From Prochlorococcus marinus str. SB (GTDB lineage Bacteria > Cyanobacteriota > Cyanobacteriia > PCC-6307 > Cyanobiaceae), in NCBI RefSeq assembly GCF_000760115.1, contig NZ_JNAS01000002.1, positions 372,001-436,000 on the forward strand: a stretch of 64,000 bases of DNA, in the 5' to 3' direction. The position numbers and the translations under genes are program-made. Of this stretch, positions 1 through 10,297 are shown piece by piece. Positions within the stretch are counted from its first letter, which is position 1, and every line of letters starts with the position of its first letter. The notes beneath the pieces were generated by a model. That model saw only the letters and a program-made list of their open reading frames with translations, searched no databases and was not told the origin of the DNA.

Positions 1-1493
1 CTGCTGCTTTTGGGGTTGGTGTAACATACGACGCGTTTAATTATGCATATATAATTCCTGGTTTTTTGATAATAATCATTGGGGGCATTAATGGTCCATT
101 GCATAACGCAGTTGTTGCAGTTTTAACTCCGCTTAACAAAAAAAATGGAGGGACTGTTTTAACTCAAGTAAGCATAAAACTTTTAATATTATTATCAATT
201 TTAGCCATATGCATTTACTCGAATTCCAGTTTATTAATTGATTTATTAGCCCCGAATTTAAGTTACGAAGCTAAATCTATTGCCACTTCCCAATTACAAA
301 TACTTACACCTTGCATCCCTTTATCCGGCTTCATAGGTTTAAGCTTTGGCGCCTTAAATTCCCAAAGAAAATTCTTTTTATCAAGTATAAGTCCTGCAAT
401 AACTAGCTTAACTATTATTTTTTTTATTTTATTTAGTTGGATTTTCAAACAAGAAAATACATCTTCTAATTTCTTGACTTACACGGGATTACTGGCATTT
501 GCAACTTTGACAGGAACTTTAATTCAGTTTGTTGTTCAAATTTGGGGAATAAATAGAATTGGTCTCTTGAGATTAAAGTCAACCTTCAATTTATTTAAAG
601 ATGAAGAGAGGAGGATTTTCAAACTAATTATTCCAGCATCTATCTCATCAGGCCTAAGTCAAATTAATGTTTTTATAGATATGTTTTTCGCTTCAACTTT
701 TCAAGGCGCAGCATCTGGACTAGCTTATGGAAACTTTCTTATACAAGCTCCTTTAGGCATATTATCTAACTCCTTAATTCTGCCATTACTTCCAAAATTC
801 TCTAAATTAAGAAGTGAAAAGAATGAAAGAGGTCTCCAAAAAAGATTGATATCTGGGATAGAGTTCTGTTTCTTGACAGCAATTTTTTTAACCGGATTTT
901 TCATAACATTTAATAATCAAATCGTACAATTAGTTTTTCAAAGAGGATCTTTTGATTATTCAGCAACTTTAAAAGTAAAGAATATATTAATTGCTTATGC
1001 AATTGGCATACCCTTTTATGTTTATAGAGATTTATTAGTAAGAACTTACTACTCAATAGAAAAAACAAACTTCCCTTTTAAGTCTTCATTTGCAGGAATA
1101 ATATTTAATATTTTTTTTGATTGGTTTTTAATTGGTGCCCCAATTAAGAATTTTGGAAATCTTTCTCCTTATAATTTCGGAGTCGAGGGAATAATTTTAT
1201 CTTCAGTAATAGTCAACTTTATAGTTTGTATTTTTCTTTCTTTCAATCTGCGTAATGAAAATATCATTTTGCCTAACATGGAATTATTGAGGAAAATTAG
1301 CCTCATGTCATTAGCAGCATTTATAGACAGCACACTTTGTTTTACTATTCTCCAAACTACTAATAAATTCAATTCAATTCTCGCGGAATTTTTATTATTA
1401 ATATTTGGAACTCTAACTTTTTTTGTGATTTATTTTTTACTTACAAAATGCTTAAAAGTAAATAAATTTAAAGTTTCAAAAAAAGAGATTTAG
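1..1493 (+). CDS. murJ: MurJ/MviN lipid II flippase, C-terminal part (5' end outside window)
   Basis: The frame is open from base 3 and reads AAFGVGVTYDAFNYAY before the first internal TTG at 66, so the true start lies upstream of the window and about 497 residues are visible. The protein is polytopic, with more than ten hydrophobic segments. It carries MviN-family features such as the FIGLSFGALNSQ segment and a conserved LVFQRGSFD-type motif near residue 320 of the visible part. MurJ moves lipid II across the inner membrane for peptidoglycan synthesis. The stop codon overlaps the end of the convergent downstream gene by four bases. The family call rests on overall pattern and is fairly secure. 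Confidence 0.85.
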   Translation, partial: AAFGVGVTYDAFNYAYIIPGFLIIIIGGINGPLHNAVVAVLTPLNKKNGGTVLTQVSIKLLILLSILAICIYSNSSLLIDLLAPNLSYEAKSIATSQLQILTPCIPLSGFIGLSFGALNSQRKFFLSSISPAITSLTIIFFILFSWIFKQENTSSNFLTYTGLLAFATLTGTLIQFVVQIWGINRIGLLRLKSTFNLFKDEERRIFKLIIPASISSGLSQINVFIDMFFASTFQGAASGLAYGNFLIQAPLGILSNSLILPLLPKFSKLRSEKNERGLQKRLISGIEFCFLTAIFLTGFFITFNNQIVQLVFQRGSFDYSATLKVKNILIAYAIGIPFYVYRDLLVRTYYSIEKTNFPFKSSFAGIIFNIFFDWFLIGAPIKNFGNLSPYNFGVEGIILSSVIVNFIVCIFLSFNLRNENIILPNMELLRKISLMSLAAFIDSTLCFTILQTTNKFNSILAEFLLLIFGTLTFFVIYFLLTKCLKVNKFKVSKKEI

Positions 1494-1780
1494 TTTTTAA
1501 AAAAACTTTCCAAAATCTCCTCTAATTCTAAGATTTGTGAGTTAGTTATTAATTTAATCAGTGGAATACTATTAACACCATCACCTACTTTTACATTTAT
1601 TGCTTTCAAACTTAATTTTGCGGCCTCCAATGGGCCTTGATCTTTATTGCTGATACATTCAATAGCAAGGTGCCTAGCCAGGCCAGCGTCTCCAAGATAC
1701 AAATTCCACTTTTCTATTTTAATAAAAACCTTTTCGGAAATAACATTTTCTAGATCACTTATACGTATCTGAGAGTCCAT
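1490..1780 (-). CDS. Conserved cyanobacterial protein, DUF3181-like
   Basis: This is a 96-residue soluble protein without signal peptide or membrane segment. Its central part (LYLGDAGLARHLAIEC, then GPLEAAKLSLKAINVKVGDG) resembles the small cyanobacterial family DUF3181, which has no known function. It ends convergently with murJ with a four-base overlap and starts with ATG. It is followed on the same strand by a small membrane protein, so the two could share a transcript. The family assignment is from memory of the pattern and is only moderately sure; the gene itself looks real. Confidence 0.6.
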   Translation of the reverse strand: MDSQIRISDLENVISEKVFIKIEKWNLYLGDAGLARHLAIECISNKDQGPLEAAKLSLKAINVKVGDGVNSIPLIKLITNSQILELEEILESFFKN

Positions 1781-1795
1781 AAAATATAAATTGAT

Positions 1796-2047
1796 TTAAG
1801 TTGATTGTTTTGAAGTATCTTTAGGTTTTTTTATAATTACGAAAAGTAAATGGGAGGCCAAGAGAATTGACCAGATAGTTGCAAAGTTATTAAAGTAGCC
1901 GATTTCATATTTAATCTCTTTTAAAAGCCAAGTGCCACTTACAATCGCAGTAAATATCATGCAGTGAATAACAAAATTTACTATTCGAGAAAAATGTTTA
2001 TAGATAGGATCTTCTAAATCACCATTTCCGTACCACTTAATAGGCAT
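1796..2047 (-). CDS. Small two-helix membrane protein, unknown function
   Basis: I do not recognise a named family. The preferred start is the ATG at 2047, giving 83 residues that begin MPIKWYGNGDLEDPIYK. An upstream in-frame ATG at 2077 would add ten hydrophobic residues that look less natural. After a polar N-terminus there are two hydrophobic segments (about residues 20-40 and 52-70) and a lysine-rich tail, so a small inner or thylakoid membrane protein with two helices is expected. It lies 15 bases from the preceding small gene on the same strand. Confidence 0.55.
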   Translation of the reverse strand: MPIKWYGNGDLEDPIYKHFSRIVNFVIHCMIFTAIVSGTWLLKEIKYEIGYFNNFATIWSILLASHLLFVIIKKPKDTSKQST

Positions 2048-2093
2048 ATTAATAATTAGAATGTTAATAATAGACATTTTACCCGAAATCTAG

Positions 2094-2123
2094 TTGACTA
2101 AGAGACCCTGAAACAGAGATATT
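2094..2123 (+). promoter_or_regulatory. Candidate promoter of tRNA-Arg
   Basis: TTGACT at 2094-2099 is followed after 18 bases by GATATT at 2118-2123, a plausible -35/-10 pair. It would start transcription just before the tRNA at 2134. This is seen by eye only. Confidence 0.4.
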
Positions 2124-2133
2124 ACATAATTAT

Positions 2134-2207
2134 GCGCCTGTAGCTCAGTGGATTAGAGCACCTGACTACGGATCAGGGTGTCGGGAGTTCGAATCTCTCC
2201 AGGCGCG
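2134..2207 (+). tRNA. tRNA-Arg (anticodon ACG)
   Basis: The 74-base cloverleaf is complete. The acceptor stem pairs GCGCCTG with CAGGCGC and leaves a G discriminator. The D-arm contains AGCTC, the anticodon stem CCTGA/TCAGG encloses loop CTACGGA with anticodon ACG, and the T-arm contains GTTCGAATC. The CCA end is not encoded. It reads arginine CGN codons, with A34 normally converted to inosine by TadA. Confidence 0.95.
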
Positions 2208-2284
2208 TTTAAAATTCTGAAATATTCTTTTTATATTTTTCTAAAAAATATCGTCTATATTATGGGTATTACTTATCAAATTCA

Positions 2285-3556
2285 ATGAATATCCTTCAAA
2301 ATCTTAAAGAAAGTGATCCAGTAATATCTAATCTTATTAACTCTGAAAAAAATAGGCAGGAAACTCATCTCGAGTTAATCGCAAGCGAAAATTTCGCATC
2401 AATTGCCGTTATGCAGGCTCAAGGTTCCGTCCTTACAAATAAATACGCCGAAGGATTACCTCAAAAAAGATATTACGGGGGGTGTGAATTTGTTGATGAA
2501 ATCGAAGAATTAGCTATTCAGAGAGCGAAAAAATTATTTAATGCAAATTGGGCTAATGTTCAACCCCATAGTGGAGCACAGGCAAATGCTGCTGTTTTCC
2601 TAAGTCTACTTAAACCAGGCGACACAATCATGGGGATGGATTTATCTCATGGTGGACACCTAACTCATGGGTCTCCAGTAAATATGAGTGGTAAGTGGTT
2701 CAATGCAGTTCACTATGGAGTAAATAAAAAGACTAGTGAATTAAATTTTGATGAAATAAGAAAAATAGCACTTGAAACAAAACCAAAATTGATCATATGC
2801 GGATATTCTGCTTATCCAAGAACAATCAATTTTGAATCATTTAGAAATATTGCAGATGAAGTTGGTGCTTTCTTAATGGCTGATATTGCACATATTGCCG
2901 GTCTTGTAGCAAGTAAACTTCACCCAAATCCAATACCTTATTGTGATGTAGTAACTACAACTACTCATAAAACATTAAGAGGGCCTAGAGGGGGACTTAT
3001 CTTATGTAAAGATGAAGAATTTGGAAAGAAATTTGATAAATCTGTTTTCCCTGGAACTCAGGGTGGGCCCCTCGAACATATAATTGCCGCTAAAGCAGTT
3101 GCATTTGGAGAAGCCTTGCAGCCAGATTTCGTTAATTATTCCCAACAAGTAATAAAAAATGCAAAAGTTCTAGCTTCAACATTAATAAATAGAGGTATCA
3201 ATATCGTGAGTGGAGGCACTGATAACCATATTGTTTTACTCGATTTAAGAAGTATCAATATGACAGGAAAAATTGCTGACTTGCTTGTAAGTGAAGTGAA
3301 TATCACTGCAAATAAAAATACTGTTCCATTTGACCCTGAATCACCTTTTGTAACCAGCGGACTAAGGCTGGGAACTGCTGCTTTAACTACTAGAGGCTTT
3401 AATGAGAATGCTTTTGCTGAAGTTGGCGAAATTATTGCTGATAGATTACTTAACCCAGACGATTCACTAATTGAAAGTCAATGTAAAGAAAGAGTATTAA
3501 CCTTATGTAATCGTTTTCCTCTATATGCAGGAAAACTTGAAGCATCAATTAAATGA
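2285..3556 (+). CDS. glyA: Serine hydroxymethyltransferase
   Basis: The 423-residue protein interconverts serine and glycine with transfer of a one-carbon unit to tetrahydrofolate, using PLP in the cytosol. Family marks are LIASENFAS near residues 31-39, the substrate and PLP region with HSGAQAN near 95-101, and [14 protein letters not shown], whose lysine at about 229 forms the Schiff base. Length is typical for bacterial GlyA. The ATG at 2285 follows tRNA-Arg by 77 bases. The stop codon overlaps the cinA start by four bases (ATGA), so the two genes are translationally coupled. Confidence 0.97.
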   Translation: MNILQNLKESDPVISNLINSEKNRQETHLELIASENFASIAVMQAQGSVLTNKYAEGLPQKRYYGGCEFVDEIEELAIQRAKKLFNANWANVQPHSGAQANAAVFLSLLKPGDTIMGMDLSHGGHLTHGSPVNMSGKWFNAVHYGVNKKTSELNFDEIRKIALETKPKLIICGYSAYPRTINFESFRNIADEVGAFLMADIAHIAGLVASKLHPNPIPYCDVVTTTTHKTLRGPRGGLILCKDEEFGKKFDKSVFPGTQGGPLEHIIAAKAVAFGEALQPDFVNYSQQVIKNAKVLASTLINRGINIVSGGTDNHIVLLDLRSINMTGKIADLLVSEVNITANKNTVPFDPESPFVTSGLRLGTAALTTRGFNENAFAEVGEIIADRLLNPDDSLIESQCKERVLTLCNRFPLYAGKLEASIK

Positions 3557-4827
3557 GTCCTAACTCCAAAGGTGTTGAAATTCTCTCTATTGGAACAGAG
3601 CTACTCTTAGGAAATATTATAAATACAAATGCTCAATGGATTTCTGAACAATTATCTCAATTAGGCTTAAATCACTTTAGGCAATCAACTATAGGTGATA
3701 ATTGTGATCGAATTATAAAAATAATTCAAGAAATATCAAAAAGAAGTAATCTTCTAATTACTACTGGAGGCTTAGGACCCACCCCAGATGACTTAACTAC
3801 TGAAGCAATAGCCAAATCTTTTAATGTAACTCTTTTTGAAAGACCGCACTTATGGGATGAAATTAAACAAAAACTGTCCAACTCGAAACTCCAGGACGAT
3901 TCATCTAGCTTAAGGAAACAATGTCTCTTCCCAAAAAATGCTCAAATAATTAATAACCCTAGGGGCACTGCCCCAGGAATGATATGGGAGCCAATAATAG
4001 GATTTACTATTCTTACTTTCCCTGGAGTACCAAGTGAAATGAAAACTATGTGGGAAGAGACGGCGTTTGATTTCATTAAAACCAAATTCTCAGATAATTA
4101 TTCCTTTTATTCAAATACTCTTAAATTTGCAGGTATTGGAGAATCTAGTGTTGCAGAAAAAATTAATGATCTATTAAATCTTAAAAACCCTACCGTTGCT
4201 CCATATGCAAACTTAGGAGAGGTTAAACTAAGAATCACAGCGCGAGCAAAGAATCATCTAGAAGCAAAAAATATAATTAAACCTGTAAAAGAAAAATTAA
4301 AAAAAGACTTTTCGAAATTTATTTTTGGAGAGGATAATGATACTCTTCCTAGAGTTTTAATAAAAGAATTAACCGCGAGGAACCAAAATATTGTTTTTGC
4401 TGAATCCTGTACCGGAGGCCTTCTATCTTCATCACTAACATCAATATCAGGCTCATCTCAAGTTTTTAAAGGTAGTATAGTTTCTTACAGTAATGAGCTA
4501 AAAAATTCATTATTAAATATTTCTGAAGAGAAGCTTACAAAATATGGAGCTGTTTCTGAAGAAGTTTGTGAGTCCATGGCAATTAATGTAAGAGAGAAAT
4601 TAGGAGCAGATTGGGCAATAGCAATTAGTGGAATTGCTGGTCCTAAAGGAGGTAGTGAAGAAAAACCAGTTGGACTTGTCTATATATCAATTTCTGGACC
4701 GAATAATCATATAACTAATATAAAAAAACTATTTAACTCAACCCGGAATAGAGTAGAAATTCAAACACTAAGTGTAAATGTGTGTTTGAACAGCCTCAGA
4801 TTAATCCTATTATCGAATAGTAAGTAA
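3553..4827 (+). CDS. cinA: CinA-like competence/damage-inducible protein with nicotinamide-nucleotide amidase domain
   Basis: The 424-residue protein has two domains. The N-terminal MoaB/MogA-like domain opens with [14 protein letters not shown] and contains [11 protein letters not shown] near residue 75. The C-terminal PncC-type domain contains [15 protein letters not shown] near 280 and [10 protein letters not shown] near 360, which in this family deamidates nicotinamide mononucleotide. Full length is typical of cyanobacterial CinA. It starts inside the end of glyA (four-base overlap) and lies 13 bases before leuC, consistent with one transcript. Its exact role in this organism is not shown by the sequence. 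Confidence 0.93.
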   Translation: MSPNSKGVEILSIGTELLLGNIINTNAQWISEQLSQLGLNHFRQSTIGDNCDRIIKIIQEISKRSNLLITTGGLGPTPDDLTTEAIAKSFNVTLFERPHLWDEIKQKLSNSKLQDDSSSLRKQCLFPKNAQIINNPRGTAPGMIWEPIIGFTILTFPGVPSEMKTMWEETAFDFIKTKFSDNYSFYSNTLKFAGIGESSVAEKINDLLNLKNPTVAPYANLGEVKLRITARAKNHLEAKNIIKPVKEKLKKDFSKFIFGEDNDTLPRVLIKELTARNQNIVFAESCTGGLLSSSLTSISGSSQVFKGSIVSYSNELKNSLLNISEEKLTKYGAVSEEVCESMAINVREKLGADWAIAISGIAGPKGGSEEKPVGLVYISISGPNNHITNIKKLFNSTRNRVEIQTLSVNVCLNSLRLILLSNSK

Positions 4828-4840
4828 CTATTTTTACAAA

Positions 4841-6247
4841 TTGAGTCAAAATACCTTATTTGATAAAGTTTGGGATTTACACAAAGTTTCAAGACTTCCA
4901 GGTGGATCTGATCAAATATTTATTGGTCTTCACCTTATTCATGAAGTTACAAGTCCTCAAGCATTTGGTGCTTTAAAAGACAAAAACTTAAAAGTTAAAT
5001 TCCCTGATAGAACTGTTGCTACCGTTGATCATATTGTGCCAACAGACAATCAGAGTAGGCCTTTCAAAGATAATCTCGCTGAACAGATGCTTGAAACACT
5101 GGAGAAGAATTGCTTAGAGCATAAAATAAGATTGTTTAATATTGGTAGTGGTAATCAAGGAATAGTTCATGTAGTAGCCCCAGAATTAGGGCTTACACAG
5201 CCAGGGATGACAATTGCTTGTGGAGATTCTCATACTTCAACTCATGGAGCTTTTGGGTCAATTGCTTTTGGGATAGGGACAAGCCAAGTAAGAGACGTTC
5301 TTGCTACCCAAACCATAGCCATGAACAAATTGAAAGTAAGGCAGATTTGGTGTGAGAATAAATTAACCCTAGGGGTTTATGCTAAGGATTTAGTACTGCA
5401 TATTATTAATAAACTCGGTGTAAAGGCAGGGGTGGGTTATGCATATGAGTTCGCAGGCCCTGCGATCCATGCATTATCAATGGAAGAAAGGATGACGATA
5501 TGCAATATGTCTATTGAAGGAGGAGCAAGATGCGGCTACATAAACCCTGATGAAAAGACCTTTAGTTACATAAAAAATAAATTACATGCACCAAAAAAAG
5601 ATGATTGGGAAAAAGCGCTCAAATGGTGGAAATCATTAAACAGCGATGAAGATTCAATTTATGATGATGTAATTAAAGTAGATGCTTCTAAAATAGAACC
5701 AACCGTTACTTGGGGGATTACTCCAGGCCAAAGTATAGGCATTAATCAACAAATTCCTCTTTTAGATGAAATGTCTTCAAATGATAAATTAATTGCTGAA
5801 GAGGCTTTTGAATATATGAGTTTCAAGCCAGGACAATCAATAAAAGATGTTCCGGTAGATGTTTGTTTTATAGGCAGTTGTACAAATGGACGAATCAGTG
5901 ACTTGAGAATTGCAGCTAAAGTATTAAAAGACAAAAAAATATCCAAGAATGTAAAAGCGTTTGTAGTGCCCGGTTCAGAAAAAGTGGCAAATGAAGCAAA
6001 ACAAGAAGGTCTTGATCAGATATTTAAGGACTCTGGATTTCAATGGAGAGAACCAGGCTGCTCAATGTGTTTAGCAATGAATTCAGATAAGCTGATAGGT
6101 AATCAAGTTAGTGCTAGTTCTAGTAATAGAAATTTTAAGGGCAGACAAGGGTCTCCAAGCGGAAGAACTCTACTCATGAGTCCAGCAATGGTTGCTGCTG
6201 CTGCGATTAATGGCAAAGTCAGTGACGTTAGAGAATTTACCTACTAA
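4841..6247 (+). CDS. leuC: 3-isopropylmalate dehydratase, large subunit
   Basis: LeuC with LeuD isomerises 2-isopropylmalate to 3-isopropylmalate in leucine biosynthesis and carries a [4Fe-4S] cluster. The 468-residue protein shows [22 protein letters not shown] near residue 130, and the cluster cysteines in GSCTNGR near 348 and GCSMCLAMN near 408. Translation appears to start at TTG 4841 ([14 protein letters not shown]), which matches the usual N-terminus of the family. The stop codon TAA shares one base with the leuD ATG, indicating coupling of the two subunits. Confidence 0.97.
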   Translation: MSQNTLFDKVWDLHKVSRLPGGSDQIFIGLHLIHEVTSPQAFGALKDKNLKVKFPDRTVATVDHIVPTDNQSRPFKDNLAEQMLETLEKNCLEHKIRLFNIGSGNQGIVHVVAPELGLTQPGMTIACGDSHTSTHGAFGSIAFGIGTSQVRDVLATQTIAMNKLKVRQIWCENKLTLGVYAKDLVLHIINKLGVKAGVGYAYEFAGPAIHALSMEERMTICNMSIEGGARCGYINPDEKTFSYIKNKLHAPKKDDWEKALKWWKSLNSDEDSIYDDVIKVDASKIEPTVTWGITPGQSIGINQQIPLLDEMSSNDKLIAEEAFEYMSFKPGQSIKDVPVDVCFIGSCTNGRISDLRIAAKVLKDKKISKNVKAFVVPGSEKVANEAKQEGLDQIFKDSGFQWREPGCSMCLAMNSDKLIGNQVSASSSNRNFKGRQGSPSGRTLLMSPAMVAAAAINGKVSDVREFTY

Positions 6248-6870
6248 TGAAATACGACTTTACCCCACCAATTGGAAAAATTACACAAATAAACGGGCAA
6301 TGTATCTCCCTGCATGGTAACGATATTGATACAGATCGAATAATTCCGGCGCGTTTCTTGAAGTGTGTTAACTTTGATTCATTGGGTAAATCTGTTTTTG
6401 AGGACGATAGAGAAACTTTAAAGGGAAATCATCCGTTCGATCTGGAGGAAAATAAAAATGCCACCATACTAATTGTTAATAGCAATTTTGGATGTGGTTC
6501 TAGCAGAGAACATGCCCCCCAAGCACTTATAAGATGGGGCATAAAAGCAATCATAGGTGAGAGTTTCGCCGATATTTTTTATAGTAATTGTATTGCAATA
6601 GGAATTCCTTGTTTTACACTGCCTAAAAAGTCAATACAAGAAATTCAAAAATATAACGATAATAAATTTTTATTCTTAGAAATTGATCTGAAAAACTCCT
6701 TAGCAAAATCAAAAGATTTAAATTTAAATCTTGAGATTAAAGAAAGCTCAAGGAAAATGTTTTTATCAGGAGAATGGGATGCTACTTCAACACTGCTAAA
6801 AAATGAACATCTAATTGAAAATAAATTTAAAGATTTACCATATTTAAAATTCAATTCTCATTTCACATAA
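6247..6870 (+). CDS. leuD: 3-isopropylmalate dehydratase, small subunit
   Basis: The 207-residue swivel-domain partner of LeuC shows DIDTDRIIPARFLK near residues 26-39 and the strong family motif NFGCGSSREHAPQAL near 79-93. Its start overlaps the leuC stop by one base. It ends directly beside the convergent LptD-like gene, with no space for a separate terminator. Leucine pathway function is secure from motifs and context. Confidence 0.97.
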   Translation: MKYDFTPPIGKITQINGQCISLHGNDIDTDRIIPARFLKCVNFDSLGKSVFEDDRETLKGNHPFDLEENKNATILIVNSNFGCGSSREHAPQALIRWGIKAIIGESFADIFYSNCIAIGIPCFTLPKKSIQEIQKYNDNKFLFLEIDLKNSLAKSKDLNLNLEIKESSRKMFLSGEWDATSTLLKNEHLIENKFKDLPYLKFNSHFT

Positions 6871-8859
6871 CTATCTAAAGCCAAATAACTCGAAAGAAAT
6901 TCCTCCTGATTGATTATGAGGTTTATAAAAAATACCAAATTCATAAGATCTTCTTTTCCAATTTAAGGAGATTTTAGTATCTATAAATTCACCATAATCA
7001 TCTGAACCATCTGTAAAGTCTAAAGTCCCAATACTTCTTATTATGAATGGACCATATAGGTGTTGATCAAAAGCAATATTTAGGGTGAATTTCTCATAAT
7101 TATGGTCAAATTTAAAAACACTCTCTCCACTATCAAATTTATAAAAAGGAAAAAGACTTATAAGAGTATAGTCAAAGGTTTTATTTTTAAAATTACCCAA
7201 TGTTAATTCTGGGCCTATACCTAAACCTAAATATTCTTGATGAGCACCATTTTCATAGAAAGAAAATGATGCTTCTAATTTTGTATTAAGACTTAAGCCT
7301 CTAGTGATTGGTTCCGGAGTATACCTATATGAGATATCAATATATTTATTTTCAGGATATTGAACGCTAATTGGAAATTTCTGCTCCAGAGAATAAAACA
7401 AGTTTCCTTTCAGATTAGTTAGTAACTTATTTGTATCTAAAGCTTCTGCAGTTAAATTAGCCAAACCTAAAGATAAAGTTTCAGTTTTTTTAATCTCATT
7501 AACAAACCAAGTATTTTCTTTTTCTAATCGTGAGCCATAACCTGAGTAAATTTCCGCTTGACCTAAAGAACCATTCCAAATCTTTTCTCTATAAATTCCA
7601 TAATAGGTTTTATCCCATGTTGAATCAAAGAAATTAATTTCTCTACTTAATTGAGTTTTTAATCTAAATGCATCTGAAAATTTATTAAAATCAAACGAAT
7701 TTAAGTTTTTATCTATTTTTAAATCCCATTTATTTATTCCTCCTTTTATCTGGGAATTTAGAGCAAAATAATCTTCAAAACTGATATTTCTTTTAACCTT
7801 ATTTGAAGTTATTGAATCGCCCTTCTTTACAAAACTTTTTGTGTAACCTTTTAATGAGCGTTGGATTAGAAATTGCGGCTCTAAATTAAGTACAAAATCA
7901 TCAGATATATCTATGGAGTTAAATTTTCTACCTATAAAATAGCCATCCTTATCCAAATTCTCATATCCAAAGTTCCATCTATTATCAATTTCAGAATCAT
8001 TAAGATCCAAAGCTCTATCACCTATCCAAAAAGGGATTGATAATTTTTCTTCAAGAATCAAGTAATTTATTGATGAATTAAATCGTAATTCTTCAGGAGA
8101 AGAAGTAATTTCTAAGGAATTAATTGCTAATTTTACTTGTTTTGATTCAAGTAAATCATTACTAAATAAAGCCTTCTTACTTTTCCATTTGTTCCCATCT
8201 ATAGTCATTTTATCTGTAAAAAACAACCAATTCTCAACTTGACTTGGAGTATTAAATACTTCCTTTTTATTCAATTCAAGTAAACTTTCTAACTTTTTAG
8301 AATCTGATTCGCTGAAATTTGAAGATAAGTCATCAATCAAGGTTTTGGAATTAATAGCACCTTTGACATTTAATAGATAACCTTTTTCACTAATAAAACT
8401 GTACTCTAATTTTGAAACTTTAAAGAGTTGATTACCTAATACAAAGACTATATTTCCAGTAGCATCAATTTTTTTATTTGACTTATCATATATTAAATTA
8501 TCAGCTCTAAGAAGTTTGCCTCCAAAAGAAACGGATACATTACCCTCTGCATAAATAACGTCATTTATTTCAGATTGTTTATCGGATTGGATTACTAACT
8601 CTTGTTGGTTTTTGGCTTTAGCGACTAAGAATGGATAAAAATTTTTCTTCAATAAATTTTCTGAGAAAATTTTACGTTTAAAACTTTCTGAAGTACTTGA
8701 TAAGATTTTTTTGTTAAGAGTATTTTGCCAAAAAAATTTGGTATTTTGATTTTTGATATTTTTATTAATTTTTGCAAAATCAGCTGATTTTGATGGTTGT
8801 AGGAAATTAATAAAGAGAAAAGAGAAAAATATTATCTTTTTTGAAATTCCAGAAATCAA
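6871..8859 (-). CDS. LptD-like outer membrane protein (DUF3769 family)
   Basis: The 662-residue protein has an N-terminal hydrophobic signal (about residues 8-25). Next comes an OstA/LptA-like stretch near residues 100-165 (VIYAEGNVSVSFGGKLLRADNLIYD, shortened here as VIYAEGNVSV and following). The long C-terminal half is rich in alternating aromatic and polar residues, ends in ELFGFR, and is typical of an outer membrane beta-barrel. This architecture matches the cyanobacterial DUF3769 family, considered equivalent to LptD, which inserts lipopolysaccharide into the outer membrane. Family and topology are fairly sure; function is inferred. It is convergent with leuD and lies 21 bases downstream of psbI on the same strand. 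Confidence 0.75.
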   Translation of the reverse strand: MISGISKKIIFFSFLFINFLQPSKSADFAKINKNIKNQNTKFFWQNTLNKKILSSTSESFKRKIFSENLLKKNFYPFLVAKAKNQQELVIQSDKQSEINDVIYAEGNVSVSFGGKLLRADNLIYDKSNKKIDATGNIVFVLGNQLFKVSKLEYSFISEKGYLLNVKGAINSKTLIDDLSSNFSESDSKKLESLLELNKKEVFNTPSQVENWLFFTDKMTIDGNKWKSKKALFSNDLLESKQVKLAINSLEITSSPEELRFNSSINYLILEEKLSIPFWIGDRALDLNDSEIDNRWNFGYENLDKDGYFIGRKFNSIDISDDFVLNLEPQFLIQRSLKGYTKSFVKKGDSITSNKVKRNISFEDYFALNSQIKGGINKWDLKIDKNLNSFDFNKFSDAFRLKTQLSREINFFDSTWDKTYYGIYREKIWNGSLGQAEIYSGYGSRLEKENTWFVNEIKKTETLSLGLANLTAEALDTNKLLTNLKGNLFYSLEQKFPISVQYPENKYIDISYRYTPEPITRGLSLNTKLEASFSFYENGAHQEYLGLGIGPELTLGNFKNKTFDYTLISLFPFYKFDSGESVFKFDHNYEKFTLNIAFDQHLYGPFIIRSIGTLDFTDGSDDYGEFIDTKISLNWKRRSYEFGIFYKPHNQSGGISFELFGFR

Positions 8860-8880
8860 TTTAAAAATTTAATTAAGAGA

Positions 8881-9009
8881 TTAATCTTGAGGACTTTCAA
8901 GGTCTTTTCTGTTTGGAGTTCTTGTTGGGTCACTTGCTAAAAATCCGAAAAGAAATATTCCAACAAAGAAAAAAACAATTGTGTATACAGAGATTTTTAA
9001 GGCGAGCAT
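8881..9009 (-). CDS. psbI: Photosystem II protein PsbI
   Basis: This 42-residue gene begins [17 protein letters not shown] and ends DLESPQD. One membrane helix (about residues 5-25) is followed by the conserved [14 protein letters not shown] segment, which is diagnostic for PsbI, the small thylakoid subunit beside D1 and CP43. Start and stop were read directly (ATG at 9009, TAA at 8881). It lies on the same strand as, and downstream of, psbN, about 108 bases away. Confidence 0.96.
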
Positions 9010-9117
9010 GGAATTACTAGTGCTTACAGATTTATATCCTATTAAATTTATAGTTAAACCATGGTTAATTGTTTACTTTTTGTATTTTTGGAAAATTTTG
9101 AAATACTTTAAGAGAGA

Positions 9118-9270
9118 TTAATCGTCATGGTCATCCCAAGGATCAGTAAGTTTTGCAGCTTTAGGTCCAAATGCAGTCCAAAGACCAAAACCCGTTAAAG
9201 CTAGAAGTAATGCCAGAATTGTTACTGCTATGGAAACTGCAGGATCTGGAGCAGATGATAAAGTTTGCAT
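9118..9270 (-). CDS. psbN: PsbN, photosystem II assembly factor
   Basis: The 50-residue product has a polar N-terminus (MQTLSSAPDPAVS), one helix (about residues 11-32), and the conserved WTAFGPKAAKLTDPWDDHDD tail, which identifies PsbN. PsbN is not a stable photosystem II subunit; work in plants places it in early assembly and repair of the reaction centre. It is divergent from psbH with an 79-base spacer between the two starts, the psbN/psbH opposite-strand arrangement also kept in many plastids and cyanobacteria. Confidence 0.95.
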   Translation of the reverse strand: MQTLSSAPDPAVSIAVTILALLLALTGFGLWTAFGPKAAKLTDPWDDHDD

Positions 9271-9349
9271 CAATTTTGCTATGTTTGTAAACAATTTATA
9301 TATAAGTTCTTATACAATAACGAAATAATTTTCAATTTTGTGAATTCAA

Positions 9350-9550
9350 ATGGGTCAAAAAACAGCCTTAGGCAGTCTTCTAAAAGCAATTGGCAATTCA
9401 GGTCAAGGTAAAGTGGTACCTGGTTGGGGTGCAGTTCCTATAATGACTGTCATAGGGCTACTGCTACTTGTTTTTTTAGTTATTCTTCTACAAATTTATA
9501 ACCAATCCTTACTACTACAAGGTTTTTCAGTAGATTGGAACGGAAACTAG
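9350..9550 (+). CDS. psbH: Photosystem II protein PsbH
   Basis: The 66-residue protein shows [18 protein letters not shown] followed by the invariant [13 protein letters not shown] and a single membrane helix (about residues 29-48), then the lumenal tail. This is the cyanobacterial PsbH form, lacking the extended phosphorylatable N-terminus of plants. It is divergent from psbN and is followed by a good hairpin terminator. Confidence 0.96.
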   Translation: MGQKTALGSLLKAIGNSGQGKVVPGWGAVPIMTVIGLLLLVFLVILLQIYNQSLLLQGFSVDWNGN

Positions 9551-9567
9551 TTTTCTAACATTTCCTC

Positions 9568-9610
9568 AAAAAGCTATTTGGTTCGTATGAATATTGCTGA
9601 ATAGCTTTTT
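9568..9610 (+). terminator. Terminator after psbH
   Basis: AAAAAGCTATT (9568-9578) pairs perfectly with AATAGCTTTTT (9600-9610) around a 21-base loop, and the stem ends in a T run. It sits 18 bases past the psbH stop. As a Rho-independent terminator it separates psbH from pth. Confidence 0.7.
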
Positions 9611-9691
9611 AAAATTTCTTGTTTTTATTAATTAGTTATAGTTTACATATATATATAATTCTCAATAATAATGAGATTTAGAAAATAAACC

Positions 9692-10294
9692 ATGAAAGAA
9701 ATATTTTTAATTGGTCTTGGAAACCCAGGCAAAAAATATTTAAACAATAGACATAATATAGGTTTTTTACTGCTTAAACATTTTTCGAAAAAATATAACT
9801 CAAATTTTTTATTAAAGGATAAACTAAAAAGTTCCTGCTCAGAATTTCAAATCAATGATTCTAACTTCAGGTTATTTTTACCAAATACGTTTATGAATAA
9901 TAGTGGTGATGCTGTCCGAGCAATAATTGATTGGTACAAAATAAATTTAGATCAGATTTTAATAATTGTCGATGATAAAGATCTTCCCCTTGGAAAAATA
10001 AGATTTAGAAGGAAAGGAAGCTCAGGTGGACATAACGGTCTGAAAAGCATCATCGAACAATTTCAGACACAAAACTTTAAAAGAATAAGAATTGGTATTG
10101 GGTCACCTCCTCTGATAAAAGGAAAAAATAATTTCAATACAATTTCACATGTATTAGGAAATATTTCTCTAGAAGAAAAATCGATATTGGATAAAGTATA
10201 TAAGAAAGTAATAGATTCCCTTGAACAAATTGATAGTAAAAAAGAAGAATTTATAATTAATGAATTAAATTCTTTTGACAAAGACCAACTTTGA
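9692..10294 (+). CDS. pth: Peptidyl-tRNA hydrolase
   Basis: Pth releases peptides from tRNA after aborted translation. The 200-residue protein starts MKEIFLIGLGNPGKKY and has RHNIGF near residues 20-25 (catalytic His), PNTFMNNSG near 65-73, VDDKDLPLG near 93-101, and GGHNGLKSI near 113-121. All key motifs are present and length is normal. It is separated by three bases from the following small gene, so co-transcription is likely. Confidence 0.95.
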   Translation: MKEIFLIGLGNPGKKYLNNRHNIGFLLLKHFSKKYNSNFLLKDKLKSSCSEFQINDSNFRLFLPNTFMNNSGDAVRAIIDWYKINLDQILIIVDDKDLPLGKIRFRRKGSSGGHNGLKSIIEQFQTQNFKRIRIGIGSPPLIKGKNNFNTISHVLGNISLEEKSILDKVYKKVIDSLEQIDSKKEEFIINELNSFDKDQL

Positions 10295-10297
10295 GAA